Assembly (NCBI RefSeq): GCF_013927005.1
Contig: NZ_CP055930.1
Coordinates: forward strand, 1,054,001 to 1,118,000
DNA from: Enterobacter sp. RHBSTW-00175
GTDB taxonomy: Bacteria > Pseudomonadota > Gammaproteobacteria > Enterobacterales > Enterobacteriaceae
Direction of reading: 5' to 3'
DNA length: 64,000 nucleotides
In this document: positions 21,247 to 30,563 of the stretch, piece after piece
Layout: each line of letters opens with the position of its first letter
Numbering within the stretch: position 1 is the stretch's first letter
The notes under the pieces: model-generated
What the model was told of the DNA's origin: nothing
Database searches by the model: none
What the model saw: only the letters and a program-made list of their open reading frames with translations
Translations under genes and position numbers: made by a program

Positions 21247-21929
21247 CGGACTACCCCAAACTAAACCTTATATATGAATGATTGTTTCACACTCCAGGGA
21301 GGCGGTAAACCACTCTCTTACAGGCCTGTAACCTAATAACATTTGAATAACCCACAATTATGAGTGGAGTTATAAACAGATAAGGTGCCATAAGGCCAAT
21401 TTTATTCACCTTTTCTGTGGATATAGTTGTGAAGAAGTACGGAATTACCGATGAACAACCTTTTCAGACGTTAAAATCCTCTGCGATACGAAATAAATAT
21501 ACTCTTTGTTTTTCATATAATTAATTATGTTTTCATGCCAAAAAACATGAATAACGTGATGATCATCACACGAGAGATCGTCATGCTGATGAAAGATCGA
21601 GCAGCGTCGGTTTTATCCACAGATTGTGCCAATAAGTTAGACACAATTTGTGTGAAAATTCGATTTTCGTCGCACGTCAAGGCTGTAAATTGAAACAGTA
21701 GTAGGGGTTATTCCCAGTTATCCCACTTTTCTGTGGATAACATGGTGTAAGATCCTGTTTATTGTCAGTGACCAGATTTGAACAACCTGTTTTTTGCACC
21801 CATTTGATTTCTAAATAAAAGATAAAATCACATACAAATCATACACATGGAATATTCGTACAGAAAAAGTTAAACTCTATCCACAAGGCACAAAAACTTA
21901 GTTCATTTTTTAATCAAAAGGTTATCTTC
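21247..21929. promoter_or_regulatory. Noncoding region with four DnaA-box-like motifs between rppH and mutH
   Basis: This AT-rich 683-bp gap contains two perfect DnaA boxes (TTATCCACA at 21613-21621 and its reverse complement at 21732-21740) and two with one mismatch at 21416-21424 and 21877-21885. The two perfect boxes face each other about 110 bp apart. No credible protein gene is present: a 12-codon minus-strand frame (21708-21743) is all that stays open. Promoters for rppH and mutH must lie here. Confidence 0.6.
21609..21743 (-). pseudogene. ygdT: Broken equivalent of the small E. coli ORF ygdT
   Basis: Reading the minus strand from the ATG at 21743 gives MLSTEKWDNWE and then a TAA. Beyond that stop the same frame continues PLLLFQFTALTCDE and ends near SVDK, which resembles, from memory, the 48-residue E. 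coli YgdT. The first residues (MLST) and last (SVDK) are encoded by the two DnaA boxes. The conserved signal may therefore be DNA binding, and ygdT may never have been a real gene. Confidence 0.4.
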
Positions 21930-22622
21930 ATGCATTCGCTTACGCCGCTGCTCTCTCCTCCCACCAACGAAGACCAATTGCTGCATCAGGCACAGCGCCT
22001 GGCGGGTTTTTCGCTTGGCGAGCTGGCCGCGATGGCAGGCTTGCCCATTCCCAACGATCTCAAACGTGACAAAGGCTGGATTGGCATGTTGCTTGAGTTG
22101 TGGCTGGGGGCTAGTGCGGGCAGTAAACCCGAGCAAGATTTCGCAGCGCTTGGCATTGAACTGAAAACGATCCCTGTGGATAGCCAGGGAAAGCCGCTGG
22201 AAACCACTTTTGTGTGCGTTGCGCCATTAACCGGTAATACAGGCGTAACGTGGGAAACCAGCCATGTACGCCATAAACTGAAACGCGTGCTGTGGGTACC
22301 TGTGGAAGGCGACAGGCGAATTCCGCTTGCAGAGCGCCGCGTCGGTACGCCGTTGCTCTGGAGCCCGGACGAAGATGAAGAAAGACAATTGTGCCTGGAC
22401 TGGGAAGAGTTGATGGATATGATCGTGCTTGGGCACGTTGAGCGCATTACCGCCCGGCATGGCGAAGTTTTACAGTTGCGCCCTAAAGCTGCCAACAGTA
22501 AAGCGCTTACAGAAGCTATCGGCGCTCATGGCGAACCGATCCTGACGCTGCCCCGCGGCTTTTATCTCAAAAAGAATTTCACCGGCGCTCTGCTTGCTCG
22601 TCATTTCTTACTAAGAACATAG
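21930..22622 (+). CDS. mutH: DNA mismatch repair endonuclease MutH
   Basis: Nicks the unmethylated strand at hemimethylated GATC sites when activated by MutS and MutL. The 230 residues carry the D-(X)n-E-X-K catalytic motif in [16 protein letters not shown] (about 68-83), and the C-terminus [17 protein letters not shown] matches the family. The ATG is preceded by AAAAGGTTATC. The gene stands alone between the DnaA-box region and a small lipoprotein gene. Confidence 0.97.
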   Translation: MHSLTPLLSPPTNEDQLLHQAQRLAGFSLGELAAMAGLPIPNDLKRDKGWIGMLLELWLGASAGSKPEQDFAALGIELKTIPVDSQGKPLETTFVCVAPLTGNTGVTWETSHVRHKLKRVLWVPVEGDRRIPLAERRVGTPLLWSPDEDEERQLCLDWEELMDMIVLGHVERITARHGEVLQLRPKAANSKALTEAIGAHGEPILTLPRGFYLKKNFTGALLARHFLLRT

Positions 22623-22751
22623 ATTTTTCACGAAATTTGCGATGTATCAAACACAATCACCTGGTTTTTAAGATTTTACCGCTTTCTCCTGTCGGATTAT
22701 CGGGTTATTACTACACTATGATTTGATACGAGCCAGGTGAGGACGATAACG

Positions 22752-22970
22752 ATGAAAAAATGGGCAGTGTTAATTTCAGCAGTCGGTTTAGCGTTTGCAG
22801 TATCGGGCTGTAGCAGTGATTACGTTATGTCGACAAAAGATGGCCGGATGATCCTGACAGACGGCAAACCCGAAGTTGATGACGATACCGGGCTGGTCAG
22901 CTACCGCGACCAGGAAGGCAACAAAATGCAAATCAATCGCGACGAAGTTTCGCAAATCATCGAGCGGTAA
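22752..22970 (+). CDS. ygdR: Small lipoprotein YgdR (DUF903 family)
   Basis: A 72-residue outer- or inner-membrane lipoprotein with a signal peptide ending in the lipobox AVSGC followed by [14 protein letters not shown]. The mature part is a small beta-rich YgdI/YgdR domain; function is unknown. I use the ATG at 22752 because it gives the normal basic start MKKW; a frame from 22737 adds only five residues. The Ser-Ser after cysteine predicts outer-membrane sorting. Confidence 0.9.
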   Translation: MKKWAVLISAVGLAFAVSGCSSDYVMSTKDGRMILTDGKPEVDDDTGLVSYRDQEGNKMQINRDEVSQIIER

Positions 22971-23093
22971 ACAGATAAAGGTCAGTGGCTTGCTGGCCTT
23001 TTTGATTTTTCTCTTCCCCTTTTGCCTCCCCTCTGCCATGTTTATATTCCTTCGTCGGGGAGTTCCTGACGCCCATTGTAAAGGAAGCCGGCT

Positions 23094-24134
23094 ATGCATT
23101 ATCACCGTATCCCCCACAGCTCTCTGGAGATAAGCCAACTGGGGTTGGGCACGATGACATTTGGTGAACAAAACAGCGAAGCCGATGCCCATGCACAACT
23201 CGATTATGCCGTGAGTCAGGGGATTAACCTGATTGACGTTGCAGAGATGTACCCTGTTCCTCCGCGCCCGGAAACGCAGGGCTTAACAGAAACGTATGTC
23301 GGAAACTGGCTGGCAAAACACGGTAATCGTGAAAAGCTGATTGTCGCCTCTAAAGTCAGCGGTCCGTCGCGTAACAATGATGCAGGGATCCGCCCAAACC
23401 AGATCCTCGATCGCAAAAACATCCGCGCTGCGCTGGATGCCAGCCTTCAGCGCCTGCAAACCGACTATCTCGATCTTTACCAGGTGCACTGGCCACAGCG
23501 CCCGACAAACTGTTTCGGTAAGCTCGGCTATAGCTGGAATGAAAGCGCGCCGGTCGTCACCCTGCTCGAAACGCTGGAAGCCCTGGCTGAATGCCAGCGC
23601 GCAGGCAAGATCCGCTACATTGGCGTCTCTAACGAAACGGCATTTGGCGTGATGCGCTATCTGCATCTGGCGGATAAACACGATCTGCCGCGTATCGTCA
23701 CTATTCAAAACCCGTACAGCCTGCTGAACCGCAGCTATGAAGTGGGTCTGGCCGAAGTGACACAGTATGAAGAGGTTGAGCTGCTCGCCTACTCATGCCT
23801 GGGCTTTGGCACACTGACCGGTAAATACCTGAATGGTGCGAAACCTGCCGGCGCGCGTAACACCCTGTTCAGCCGTTTTACCCGTTACAGTGGCGCGCAG
23901 ACGCAAAAAGCCGTCGCGGCATATGTTGATATCGCTAAACGACACGGACTGGATCCTGCGCAGATGGCGCTGGCTTTCGTGCGTCGTCAGCCGTTTGTTG
24001 CCAGCACCCTGTTGGGCGCGACCACTATGGAACAGCTGAAGACCAACATTGAGAGTTTCCATCTTCACCTCAGCGAAGAGGTGTTAGCGGAAATTGAAGC
24101 GGTGCATCAGGTTTATACCTACCCGGCACCGTAA
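23094..24134 (+). CDS. tas: Aldo-keto reductase Tas
   Basis: NADPH-dependent aldo-keto reductase, known in E. coli as a suppressor that relieves tyrosine auxotrophy in starving cells. The 346 residues form a TIM barrel with the catalytic set Asp in LIDVAEMYP, Tyr in the same stretch, Lys in IVASKVSG and His in YQVHWPQRP. The cofactor loop is near LLGATTMEQLKTNI. RBS AAGGAAG precedes the ATG. The physiological substrate is not known. Confidence 0.95.
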   Translation: MHYHRIPHSSLEISQLGLGTMTFGEQNSEADAHAQLDYAVSQGINLIDVAEMYPVPPRPETQGLTETYVGNWLAKHGNREKLIVASKVSGPSRNNDAGIRPNQILDRKNIRAALDASLQRLQTDYLDLYQVHWPQRPTNCFGKLGYSWNESAPVVTLLETLEALAECQRAGKIRYIGVSNETAFGVMRYLHLADKHDLPRIVTIQNPYSLLNRSYEVGLAEVTQYEEVELLAYSCLGFGTLTGKYLNGAKPAGARNTLFSRFTRYSGAQTQKAVAAYVDIAKRHGLDPAQMALAFVRRQPFVASTLLGATTMEQLKTNIESFHLHLSEEVLAEIEAVHQVYTYPAP

Positions 24135-24143
24135 TAAATGCAG

Positions 24144-24171
24144 AACGGCAACACATGTTGCCGTTTTTTTT
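24144..24171 (+). terminator. Rho-independent terminator after tas
   Basis: AACGGCAACACATGTTGCCG forms a nine-base-pair stem followed by eight Ts, ten bases after the tas stop. It is a strong intrinsic terminator on the plus strand. Confidence 0.9.
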
Positions 24172-24187
24172 GCGCCGCAGAATACCG

Positions 24188-24275
24188 TAGGCCGGGTAAG
24201 GCGAAGCCGCCACCCGGCTTTTTGTCGGTGTCAGTGCCTGCCATTGCCCGGTGGCGCTACGCTTACCGGGCCTAC
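24188..24275. repeat. REP/BIME pair between tas and lplT
   Basis: Two REP-like palindromes in opposite orientation: 24191-24218 (GCCGGGTAAGGCGAAGCC then GCCACCCGGC) and 24246-24271 (GCCCGGTGGCGCTACGCTTA then CCGGGC). Together they form a bacterial interspersed mosaic element between convergent genes, the usual position for these sequences. Confidence 0.85.
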
Positions 24276-24280
24276 AACAC

Positions 24281-25474
24281 TTAACGCCGACGCTGCCAGA
24301 CCCACAGCCCGGCAATCGCCAGCGCGAAGATAGCGCCAAACCCGACCCCAATCGCCACGGCTGGTGTACCCGCTTTCACAGCCAGCGAGTACAGCCCAAG
24401 CATCAGCAACATCGCCGCGTTCTCACCCAGGTTTTGCACCGCAATGGCATTTCCCGAACCAACGGTCTGCTTGCCGCGATCCTGGAGCAGCGCATTGAGC
24501 GGCACAACGAAGAAGCCGCCGAGAATACCGATCAGAACGAGCAGGACATACGCCGGAAGTAATGCATGTTGCAGAGAGAAAATCAGCACAACAACGCCTA
24601 TCAGTATCCCCGCAGGCATACAACGCGCGACGGTGTCGAGCGTTACCAGCTTCGCCGCAGCGCCTGCGCCAACCACAATCCCGATCGCCACCATCGCGTT
24701 AAGATAGGTCGGCGTGGCATTGTCAGTGATCCCCAACGCCACCGGAACCCACAACACCAGCAGGAAGCGCAGGGTAACACCCGCCCCCCAGAACATACTG
24801 GTTCCGGTTAACGAAAAACGCGTTTCGCCGTTACGCCACAGCACGCGGCAAGCATTAAAGAAGCTGGCGGTCATTGGCGTAAAGCGCCAGGATTGCCCCG
24901 GTCTTGCCACGGCCAGTTTCGGGATAAACAGGTTCGCCACTACCGCTCCGCCGTATACCGCGGCACAAATGCCCAGCGCCGCCAGCACATGCCAGTCGGC
25001 CAGTACGCCGCCCGCCACAGAGCCAAGCAGAATAGCGGCAATCGTTGAAGACTCCATCAGACCGTTAGCTTTAACCAGCCTGTCTCCGGTGGTCAGTTCA
25101 CCGAGGATGCCATACTTCGCCGGAGAATAGGCCGCCGCACCAATACCCACCAGCGTATAGCCGATAAACGGGTTGAAACCAAAACAGATGCTGGCAGCAC
25201 CCAGCAGCTTGAGGCTGTTGGCAAACATCATTACCCGGCCTTTCGGGAAACTGTCCGCCACTTGTCCCACAAAGGGAGCAAAAACAATGTAAGCACCCAC
25301 AAACACCATCTGGAGGATCGGCTGACTCCAGTCGGGGTAGAACTCTGCTTTCAGCAGTGCCAGGGTGGCAAACAGCAATGCGTTATCACCAAAGGCTGAC
25401 AGGAACTGGGCAGCAATCACTGCCATCATGCCTTTTGACCAGATTGAGGTGTTAGTGTGCACTGACTCACGCAT
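24281..25474 (-). CDS. lplT: Lysophospholipid transporter LplT
   Basis: Major-facilitator flippase that brings lyso-phosphatidylethanolamine and related lysolipids across the inner membrane for re-acylation by Aas. The 397 residues begin [10 protein letters not shown] and span about 11-12 membrane segments. The start at ATG 25474 gives the E. coli length and overlaps the end of aas by eight bases, so aas and lplT are translationally coupled. A frame from 25495 adds seven residues and is less likely. Confidence 0.96.
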   Translation of the reverse strand: MRESVHTNTSIWSKGMMAVIAAQFLSAFGDNALLFATLALLKAEFYPDWSQPILQMVFVGAYIVFAPFVGQVADSFPKGRVMMFANSLKLLGAASICFGFNPFIGYTLVGIGAAAYSPAKYGILGELTTGDRLVKANGLMESSTIAAILLGSVAGGVLADWHVLAALGICAAVYGGAVVANLFIPKLAVARPGQSWRFTPMTASFFNACRVLWRNGETRFSLTGTSMFWGAGVTLRFLLVLWVPVALGITDNATPTYLNAMVAIGIVVGAGAAAKLVTLDTVARCMPAGILIGVVVLIFSLQHALLPAYVLLVLIGILGGFFVVPLNALLQDRGKQTVGSGNAIAVQNLGENAAMLLMLGLYSLAVKAGTPAVAIGVGFGAIFALAIAGLWVWQRRR

Positions 25475-27626
25475 TCTGCTGTTCCGCCTCTTCAAGCATC
25501 CCTTTCAGGGTGACAAAATCGGGCTTACCGCTGCCCAGTACCGGCAATTGTTTCAGATAGCGGATATCGCGTGGCACGGCCAGTTCAGGAATGCCGTGTT
25601 CACGGGCATGGCGAAGCAGCTGTTCGCGCTTAAGTTCACTGTCGGTCGTATACAGCACCAGCGCTTCACCTTTGCTGGCATCGCTTTTCACGACCGTAGC
25701 ATGAAGTTTGTCGGCAGAAACCGCCGTCGCCAGCTGTTCAACCATCTCCAGCGAAATCATCTCGCCTGCTATCTTGGCAAAACGTTTTGCTCGCCCCTGG
25801 ATTTGTACAAAACCTTGCTCGTCGAAGCGGACGATATCACCCGTGTCGTACCAGCCTGTTTCAACAACGCCATCAATGTTTTCTGCCGTTGGCACTTCAA
25901 GCACGCCTGGGTTTTCGACACGCAAATACCCGTTCATCACGTTCGGCCCTTTCAGCTGCAAGCGGCCACCGTCTTCAATGCCCGGCACGGCCAGCAAACG
26001 CGCGTCCATACCTGGCAGAATTCGCCCAACGGTTGCAGGTTTTGATGCCATAGGCACGTTAATAGACACTACCGGCGCGCACTCCGTCACCCCGTAGCCT
26101 TCAAGGATGCGCAGGCCAAATTTGTCCTGCCAAATCTGACGGGTGCTGTCCTGGAGTTTTTCCGCCCCGGCAACCACATAACGCACACGATAGAAGTCAT
26201 AAGGATTGGCAAAACGGGCGTAGTTTCCGAGGAAAGTGGATGTTCCGAAAATCACGGTACAGTTACGGTCATACACCAGTTCCGGCACAATGCGATAGTG
26301 CAACGGGCTTGGATAGAGGAAGACTTCGGCACCGGTCAGCAGCGGCGTAAACAACCCCACCGTCAGGCCAAAGGAGTGGAACAGCGGTAGCGCCGACATA
26401 AAGCGGTCATTCGCCGTAAAGTCAGCAATGGTTTTGATCTGTTCGACGTTGGCCAGAATGCTCTTGTGGCTGTGGACGACCCCCTTCGGGTTCCCTTCCG
26501 AGCCAGAGGTAAAGAGGATAATCGCCGCATCTTCCGGCTGCTGTTTCACCTGCGCCAGGCGTGGCATCAGCAGGTGGGCAAAGATCCACAGCTTGTCGCC
26601 CGTTGTCACGTCCGCTTTGAGATCTTCCAGGAATACCCAGCGAACCTGAGTCAGTTGCTCCGGCAGATGCCACAATTTGCCTTTATCGAGGAACTGACGC
26701 GAGGTAAAGACGGTTTTAAGTTGCGCCGCCGTGATGGCGCTGGTCAACCCTTTGACACCCGCCGTGTAGTTCATCATTGCCGGAATGCGGCCGCTGGAGA
26801 CAGCGCCAAATATCACCGCCGCACTGATACCGGCGTTAGGCAGCATCAGGCCAATTTTTTCGCCTTTCTGGCTGTATTTTTCAAGAATCCGGCCAACAAA
26901 CAGCGTTTTGGTCAGCAGCTTGCGGTAGGTATCAGGCGTAAAGTTGATGTCTTCGATACAGTTTTTCTTCGCACCATAACGATGTTGCGCCGATAGCAAT
27001 GATTCGTAGAGCGTTTCGCGTGGGCGGATCGCCATGCGCGCTTCCATCATTATCTGGTGCAGCATTTCACCCGCAATTTTACGGCGGTCGCGCGCACGTG
27101 GCGCATCAGGCATCGGCAACGTGGTCGGCGGCAGAATATGCAGGGTAATCTTCGGGAAATAACGCTGCTTCACCAGCCCTGTCAGGCGGCTGAAATGGCT
27201 CAGCTCCGCGCCTTCAATACGCAGCGGTACAACGGTTGCTTTCGATTTCGCAGCCACAAAACCCGCGCCATCGTAGATTTTCATCAGCGACCCTGTCACC
27301 GAGATTCGCCCTTCAGGGAAAATCACTACCGGGCGACCCTGCTCCACCAGACGCACCAGATGTTTAATCATCATCGGTTTTGTCGGGTCGAGTGGAACAA
27401 AATCAATCAGTGGTGCCAGCCAGCACATAAACCACTGTTGGCTGATAGAGGTATAAACGGCAAAAACCGGACGTACAGGCAAGAACAGCGCCAGCAAAAT
27501 GCCATCAATAAAGGAAACGTGGTTTGGGGTGATAAGAACGCGCTCGCCTTTTAGCGCCTGGGTATCACCGGTGACGCGAATGCGAAAGAGGATACGAAAG
27601 AGTGTACGGAAGAACCCAAAAAGCAT
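25467..27626 (-). CDS. aas: Bifunctional 2-acylglycerophosphoethanolamine acyltransferase / acyl-ACP synthetase Aas
   Basis: Restores phosphatidylethanolamine by activating a fatty acid onto its bound ACP and transferring it to lyso-PE. The 719 residues comprise an N-terminal PlsC-type acyltransferase (about 1-200, HX4D motif in NHVSFIDG and the [10 protein letters not shown] motif) and a C-terminal AMP-binding domain with the P-loop [12 protein letters not shown] and the GWYDTGD motif. It lies upstream of lplT in one transcript, with OmrA/OmrB and galR on its other side. Confidence 0.97.
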   Translation of the reverse strand: MLFGFFRTLFRILFRIRVTGDTQALKGERVLITPNHVSFIDGILLALFLPVRPVFAVYTSISQQWFMCWLAPLIDFVPLDPTKPMMIKHLVRLVEQGRPVVIFPEGRISVTGSLMKIYDGAGFVAAKSKATVVPLRIEGAELSHFSRLTGLVKQRYFPKITLHILPPTTLPMPDAPRARDRRKIAGEMLHQIMMEARMAIRPRETLYESLLSAQHRYGAKKNCIEDINFTPDTYRKLLTKTLFVGRILEKYSQKGEKIGLMLPNAGISAAVIFGAVSSGRIPAMMNYTAGVKGLTSAITAAQLKTVFTSRQFLDKGKLWHLPEQLTQVRWVFLEDLKADVTTGDKLWIFAHLLMPRLAQVKQQPEDAAIILFTSGSEGNPKGVVHSHKSILANVEQIKTIADFTANDRFMSALPLFHSFGLTVGLFTPLLTGAEVFLYPSPLHYRIVPELVYDRNCTVIFGTSTFLGNYARFANPYDFYRVRYVVAGAEKLQDSTRQIWQDKFGLRILEGYGVTECAPVVSINVPMASKPATVGRILPGMDARLLAVPGIEDGGRLQLKGPNVMNGYLRVENPGVLEVPTAENIDGVVETGWYDTGDIVRFDEQGFVQIQGRAKRFAKIAGEMISLEMVEQLATAVSADKLHATVVKSDASKGEALVLYTTDSELKREQLLRHAREHGIPELAVPRDIRYLKQLPVLGSGKPDFVTLKGMLEEAEQQNA

Positions 27627-27716
27627 TTCAACTCCCTTGCCAGCCAGAGTGGGATGTTCTTTAAATGGTGGCAGATTACACGAGAAGTGCAGCAGGAGCG
27701 ATAGCTAAAACCGGGC

Positions 27717-27804
27717 AAAAAAAAACCTGCGCATCCGCGCAGGTTGGTGCAAGTGATGAGTACGAGATGCGTACTAAGAATTCTCACCAATCAATACCTC
27801 TGGG
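27717..27804 (-). ncRNA. omrA: Small regulatory RNA OmrA
   Basis: The minus strand from 27804 begins CCCAGAGGTATTGATTGGTG, the conserved 5' seed of OmrA/B, and ends in the terminator AACCTGCGCGGATGCGCAGG plus about nine Us. The position between aas and galR is the E. coli location. OmrA is an Hfq-binding sRNA induced by OmpR that base-pairs through its 5' end to repress ompT, cirA, fecA, fepA, csgD and ompR. A CACAAT -10-like hexamer lies six bases upstream of the start. The central part differs from E. coli, as expected for the variable middle. Confidence 0.93.
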
Positions 27805-27920
27805 ATCTTGATTGTGGATGTTCACCATGTGCTTCGCCAGTGAGAAAACGCAAGGGAATGAGCCGAAGTGCAACCAGTTGTGAATATTCTCTGTTGCTGT
27901 TACAGGTTGAACTGTGAGGC

Positions 27921-28003
27921 AAAAAAAAACCTGCGTAGAAACGCAGGTTGGTGTAAATCGTGTTAATCAACCGGAGTTGATTTCACCTATCAATACCTCT
28001 GGG
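27921..28003 (-). ncRNA. omrB: Small regulatory RNA OmrB
   Basis: The minus strand from 28003 begins CCCAGAGGTATTGATAGGTG, the same seed as OmrA with one changed base, and ends in AACCTGCGTTTCTACGCAGG followed by nine Us. A TAGAGT -10-like hexamer lies six bases upstream. It is a tandem paralogue of OmrA about 117 bp away. The pair share 5' seed and 3' terminator but differ in the middle, as known in E. coli and Salmonella. Confidence 0.93.
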
Positions 28004-28214
28004 ATCTCGACTCTATCAATCAGCCAACCGTCCCGACTATCAGACAATCGCAACAGCCTGAGGCAAAGTGTAACTAAAGGTTCAGATTGACATTATTTTG
28101 ACATGTCTTGCTGTGTAACGATTACACCGTCAGGGTATGTTCTGCGTCACGTTTGTGGATTGCGAAAACCCCCGCCCCTTGTATGCGCGCTACTTTTCCG
28201 CAACACTAGTTCGT

Positions 28215-28230
28215 GTGTAAACGCTTACCC
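28215..28230. promoter_or_regulatory. Gal operator in front of galR
   Basis: GTGTAAACGCTTACCC matches most of the GalR/GalS operator consensus GTGKAANCGNTTNCAC. It lies 18 bp upstream of the galR start, suggesting autoregulation by GalR or GalS. Confidence 0.65.
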
Positions 28231-28248
28231 CCACTAAGAAGGTATTAA

Positions 28249-29265
28249 ATGGCGACAATTAAGGATGTGGCCCGTCTGGCAGGTGTTTCCGTCGCGACCG
28301 TCTCGCGCGTGATTAACAACTCACCAAAAGCCAGTGACGCATCACGCCAGGCAGTACAAAGCGCCATGGAATCGCTGAATTACCACCCCAACGCCAACGC
28401 CCGCGCACTGGCTCAGCAGTCGACAGAGACCATTGGTCTGGTCGTAGGTGATGTGTCAGATCCCTTTTTCGGCGCAATGGTTAAAGCCGTCGAACAGGTG
28501 TCTTACCAAACAGGTAACTTCTTGCTGATTGGCAACGGTTACCATAATGAACAAAAAGAACGCCAGGCCATCGAACAGCTGATCCGCCACCGCTGTGCCG
28601 CGCTGGTCGTCCATGCCAAAATGTTGCCCGATGAAGAACTCATCAACCTGATGAAACAAATTCCCGGGATGGTAATAATCAACCGCATTATTGCCGGATA
28701 TGAAAAACGCTGTGTTGCGCTCGATGACCGTTACGGCGCCTGGCTGGCGACCCGTCATCTGATCCAGCAGGGTCATACCCGCATCGGCTATCTCTGTTCT
28801 AACCACCCCATTTCGGATGCGGATGACCGCCTGCAAGGCTACTACGACGCACTGCGCGAAAACGGTCTGCCGTGTAATGACCGCCTGGTTGCCTACGGTG
28901 AGCCTGACGAAAGCGGTGGCGAGCAAGCCATGACGGAGCTGCTAGGCCGCGGGCGGAATTTCACCGCCGTTGCCAGCTATAACGACTCAATGGCCGCGGG
29001 TGCGATGGGGGTGTTAAATGACAACGGTATTGACGTGCCGGCAGAAATTTCGCTGATTGGCTTTGATGATGTGCTGGTGTCCCGCTATGTACGTCCGCGT
29101 CTGACCACCGTGCGTTATCCTATTGTAACGATGGCAACGCAGGCGGCAGAGCTGGCATTAGCGCTGGCGGATAAACGCCAGCCACCGGAAATTACGCATC
29201 TGTTCAGCCCAACGCTGGTGCGCCGTCACTCCGTGGCGTCACCCGTTGAAGGGCTAAGCGAATAA
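28249..29265 (+). CDS. galR: HTH-type transcriptional repressor GalR
   Basis: LacI-family repressor of galactose transport and metabolism. It has an N-terminal helix-turn-helix (IKDVARLAGVSVATVSRVIN, residues 3-22), a hinge helix (NANARALAQ) and a periplasmic-binding-protein-like effector domain that binds galactose. The 338 residues are five shorter than E. coli because the C-terminal tail differs. The gene ends by overlapping the convergent acetyltransferase gene by 40 bases. Confidence 0.96.
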   Translation: MATIKDVARLAGVSVATVSRVINNSPKASDASRQAVQSAMESLNYHPNANARALAQQSTETIGLVVGDVSDPFFGAMVKAVEQVSYQTGNFLLIGNGYHNEQKERQAIEQLIRHRCAALVVHAKMLPDEELINLMKQIPGMVIINRIIAGYEKRCVALDDRYGAWLATRHLIQQGHTRIGYLCSNHPISDADDRLQGYYDALRENGLPCNDRLVAYGEPDESGGEQAMTELLGRGRNFTAVASYNDSMAAGAMGVLNDNGIDVPAEISLIGFDDVLVSRYVRPRLTTVRYPIVTMATQAAELALALADKRQPPEITHLFSPTLVRRHSVASPVEGLSE

Positions 29266-29702
29266 CGATAGAGATGGACCGTTTTGTTCGGGTATTCCAG
29301 ACCATCACCGATATAATGCCAGCCGTAACGTTCGTAAAAGTTGCGGCAGGCAGACCAGAGATGTAATTCGCAATACCCGGCCTGCGCGGCAAAGGCGATG
29401 ACATGTTCCTGTAGCAACCCCGCAAGCCCCTTACCGCGAGCCGCCTCGTCAACGTACAACGCGGCAAGCCAGGGATAAAGATCCTGACGGCTAATCAAAT
29501 CACAGCGCCATAACCCCACCGTCCCCAGAAGCTGCTCGCCCTCCGCGGCGATAAACGTCAGCGGCAACGCGCCCGGGGTCTGGCTGTGCTCAACCACGCT
29601 CTGGAAAAACTCACGCGGCAGGCCGTCGCCAAAAGCCTGCCAGATCCAGTCGATAACCTTCTCTGCAAACTGCGGCGCGGCATAAAGCGGCATAATTTTC
29701 AC
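29226..29702 (-). CDS. GNAT family N-acetyltransferase
   Basis: A 158-residue single-domain acetyltransferase. The acetyl-CoA binding region is LAALYVDEAARGKGLAGLLQ (about 78-97), close to the R/Q-x-x-G-x-G/A motif as RGKGLA, and the C-terminal FYERYGWHYIGDG stretch is typical. The substrate is unknown. Its start overlaps the stop of the GntR gene by four bases, so it is the last gene of the beta-glucoside cassette transcript. Its 3' end overlaps galR on the other strand by 40 bases. Confidence 0.85.
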   Translation of the reverse strand: MKIMPLYAAPQFAEKVIDWIWQAFGDGLPREFFQSVVEHSQTPGALPLTFIAAEGEQLLGTVGLWRCDLISRQDLYPWLAALYVDEAARGKGLAGLLQEHVIAFAAQAGYCELHLWSACRNFYERYGWHYIGDGLEYPNKTVHLYRYSLSPSTGDATE

Positions 29703-30472
29703 ACCAGCTTCCCCTGAAATACAGGCACAGACTCAAAAAGGTAACCGTCAAAATCTGGCGCATCTTCGTCAGACAGTTCCAGCAGACTCTTTTTCACATT
29801 TTCGAGATGCTGGAACATGGCCTGCCATGCGCCCATCACATCGCGCCGACGCAGTGCCGCAAGGATCGTCTGACGATCGCCGAGCCATTTCAGACGCCAG
29901 GCGCGGCTGCCAATATGCACGTTGAACTGCTGCCACAACGGGCTGCTGTCCATGTGATGCCAGATGCTTTCAACCGTTGCCAGCAGCATCTGATTTTGCG
30001 TTGCGCCCGCCAGCACCAGGTGGAACATTTTGTTGTTATCCTGGCTTTTATCGTCGGCGGCAATGGCGCGTTGCTCCTGTTCGATGATACGGCGCAGGTT
30101 ATCAATGTCCGCCCGGGTGGCCATTTTTGCAGCAAACGCAGCGATGTTACTTTCAAGCAGTTGTCGGGCCTGTAAAATCTCAAACGGGCCGACATCGCTA
30201 TTCAGGAACCGCTCTTCTTCACTTTCATGTTCGTCAGGGATGCGCATCACATAGACGCCCGACCCCTGGCGAATATCCACTGTGCCCTGCAACTCCAGCA
30301 TCAGTAACGCCTCACGCACGATGGTTCGGCTTACGCCATAGGTCTCGGCAATGTTTCGCTCCGGCGGCAGGCGCGAGCCAACGGGATAATGCCCCTGGAT
30401 AATTTGCGCGCGCAAATCCTCGCCAATCTCCTGGTACTGTTTTTTTTCTGGCGGGACGACTGCCTGATCCAC
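29699..30472 (-). CDS. FadR-subfamily GntR transcriptional regulator (UxuR/ExuR-like)
   Basis: A 257-residue regulator with an N-terminal winged helix (QIIQGHYPVGSRLPPERNIA then YGVSRTIVREAL, about 20-60) and a C-terminal FCD ligand domain (GPFEILQARQLLESNIAAFA, HLENVKKSLLEL). Sequence is close to the hexuronate repressors UxuR and ExuR, though the neighbours are beta-glucoside genes. The start is a GTG with AGGTGA upstream. It lies 91 bp after the GH1 gene and overlaps the GNAT gene, so it may control this cassette or a hexuronate regulon elsewhere. Confidence 0.85.
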   Translation of the reverse strand: MDQAVVPPEKKQYQEIGEDLRAQIIQGHYPVGSRLPPERNIAETYGVSRTIVREALLMLELQGTVDIRQGSGVYVMRIPDEHESEEERFLNSDVGPFEILQARQLLESNIAAFAAKMATRADIDNLRRIIEQEQRAIAADDKSQDNNKMFHLVLAGATQNQMLLATVESIWHHMDSSPLWQQFNVHIGSRAWRLKWLGDRQTILAALRRRDVMGAWQAMFQHLENVKKSLLELSDEDAPDFDGYLFESVPVFQGKLV

Positions 30473-30563
30473 GATATCACCTGTACTTATCTGTTAATGC
30501 GCAGGCCGGGCATCCTCCCGACCAGTTTGTGCACTATTTTACCAGAACCCACACTGTTTGCGC

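Noticed and set aside
23041..24134. Whether tas is fused to or coupled with the ygdR lipoprotein gene
   Set aside because: A 120-bp gap and a separate ribosome binding site make them independent genes; no evidence of coupling.
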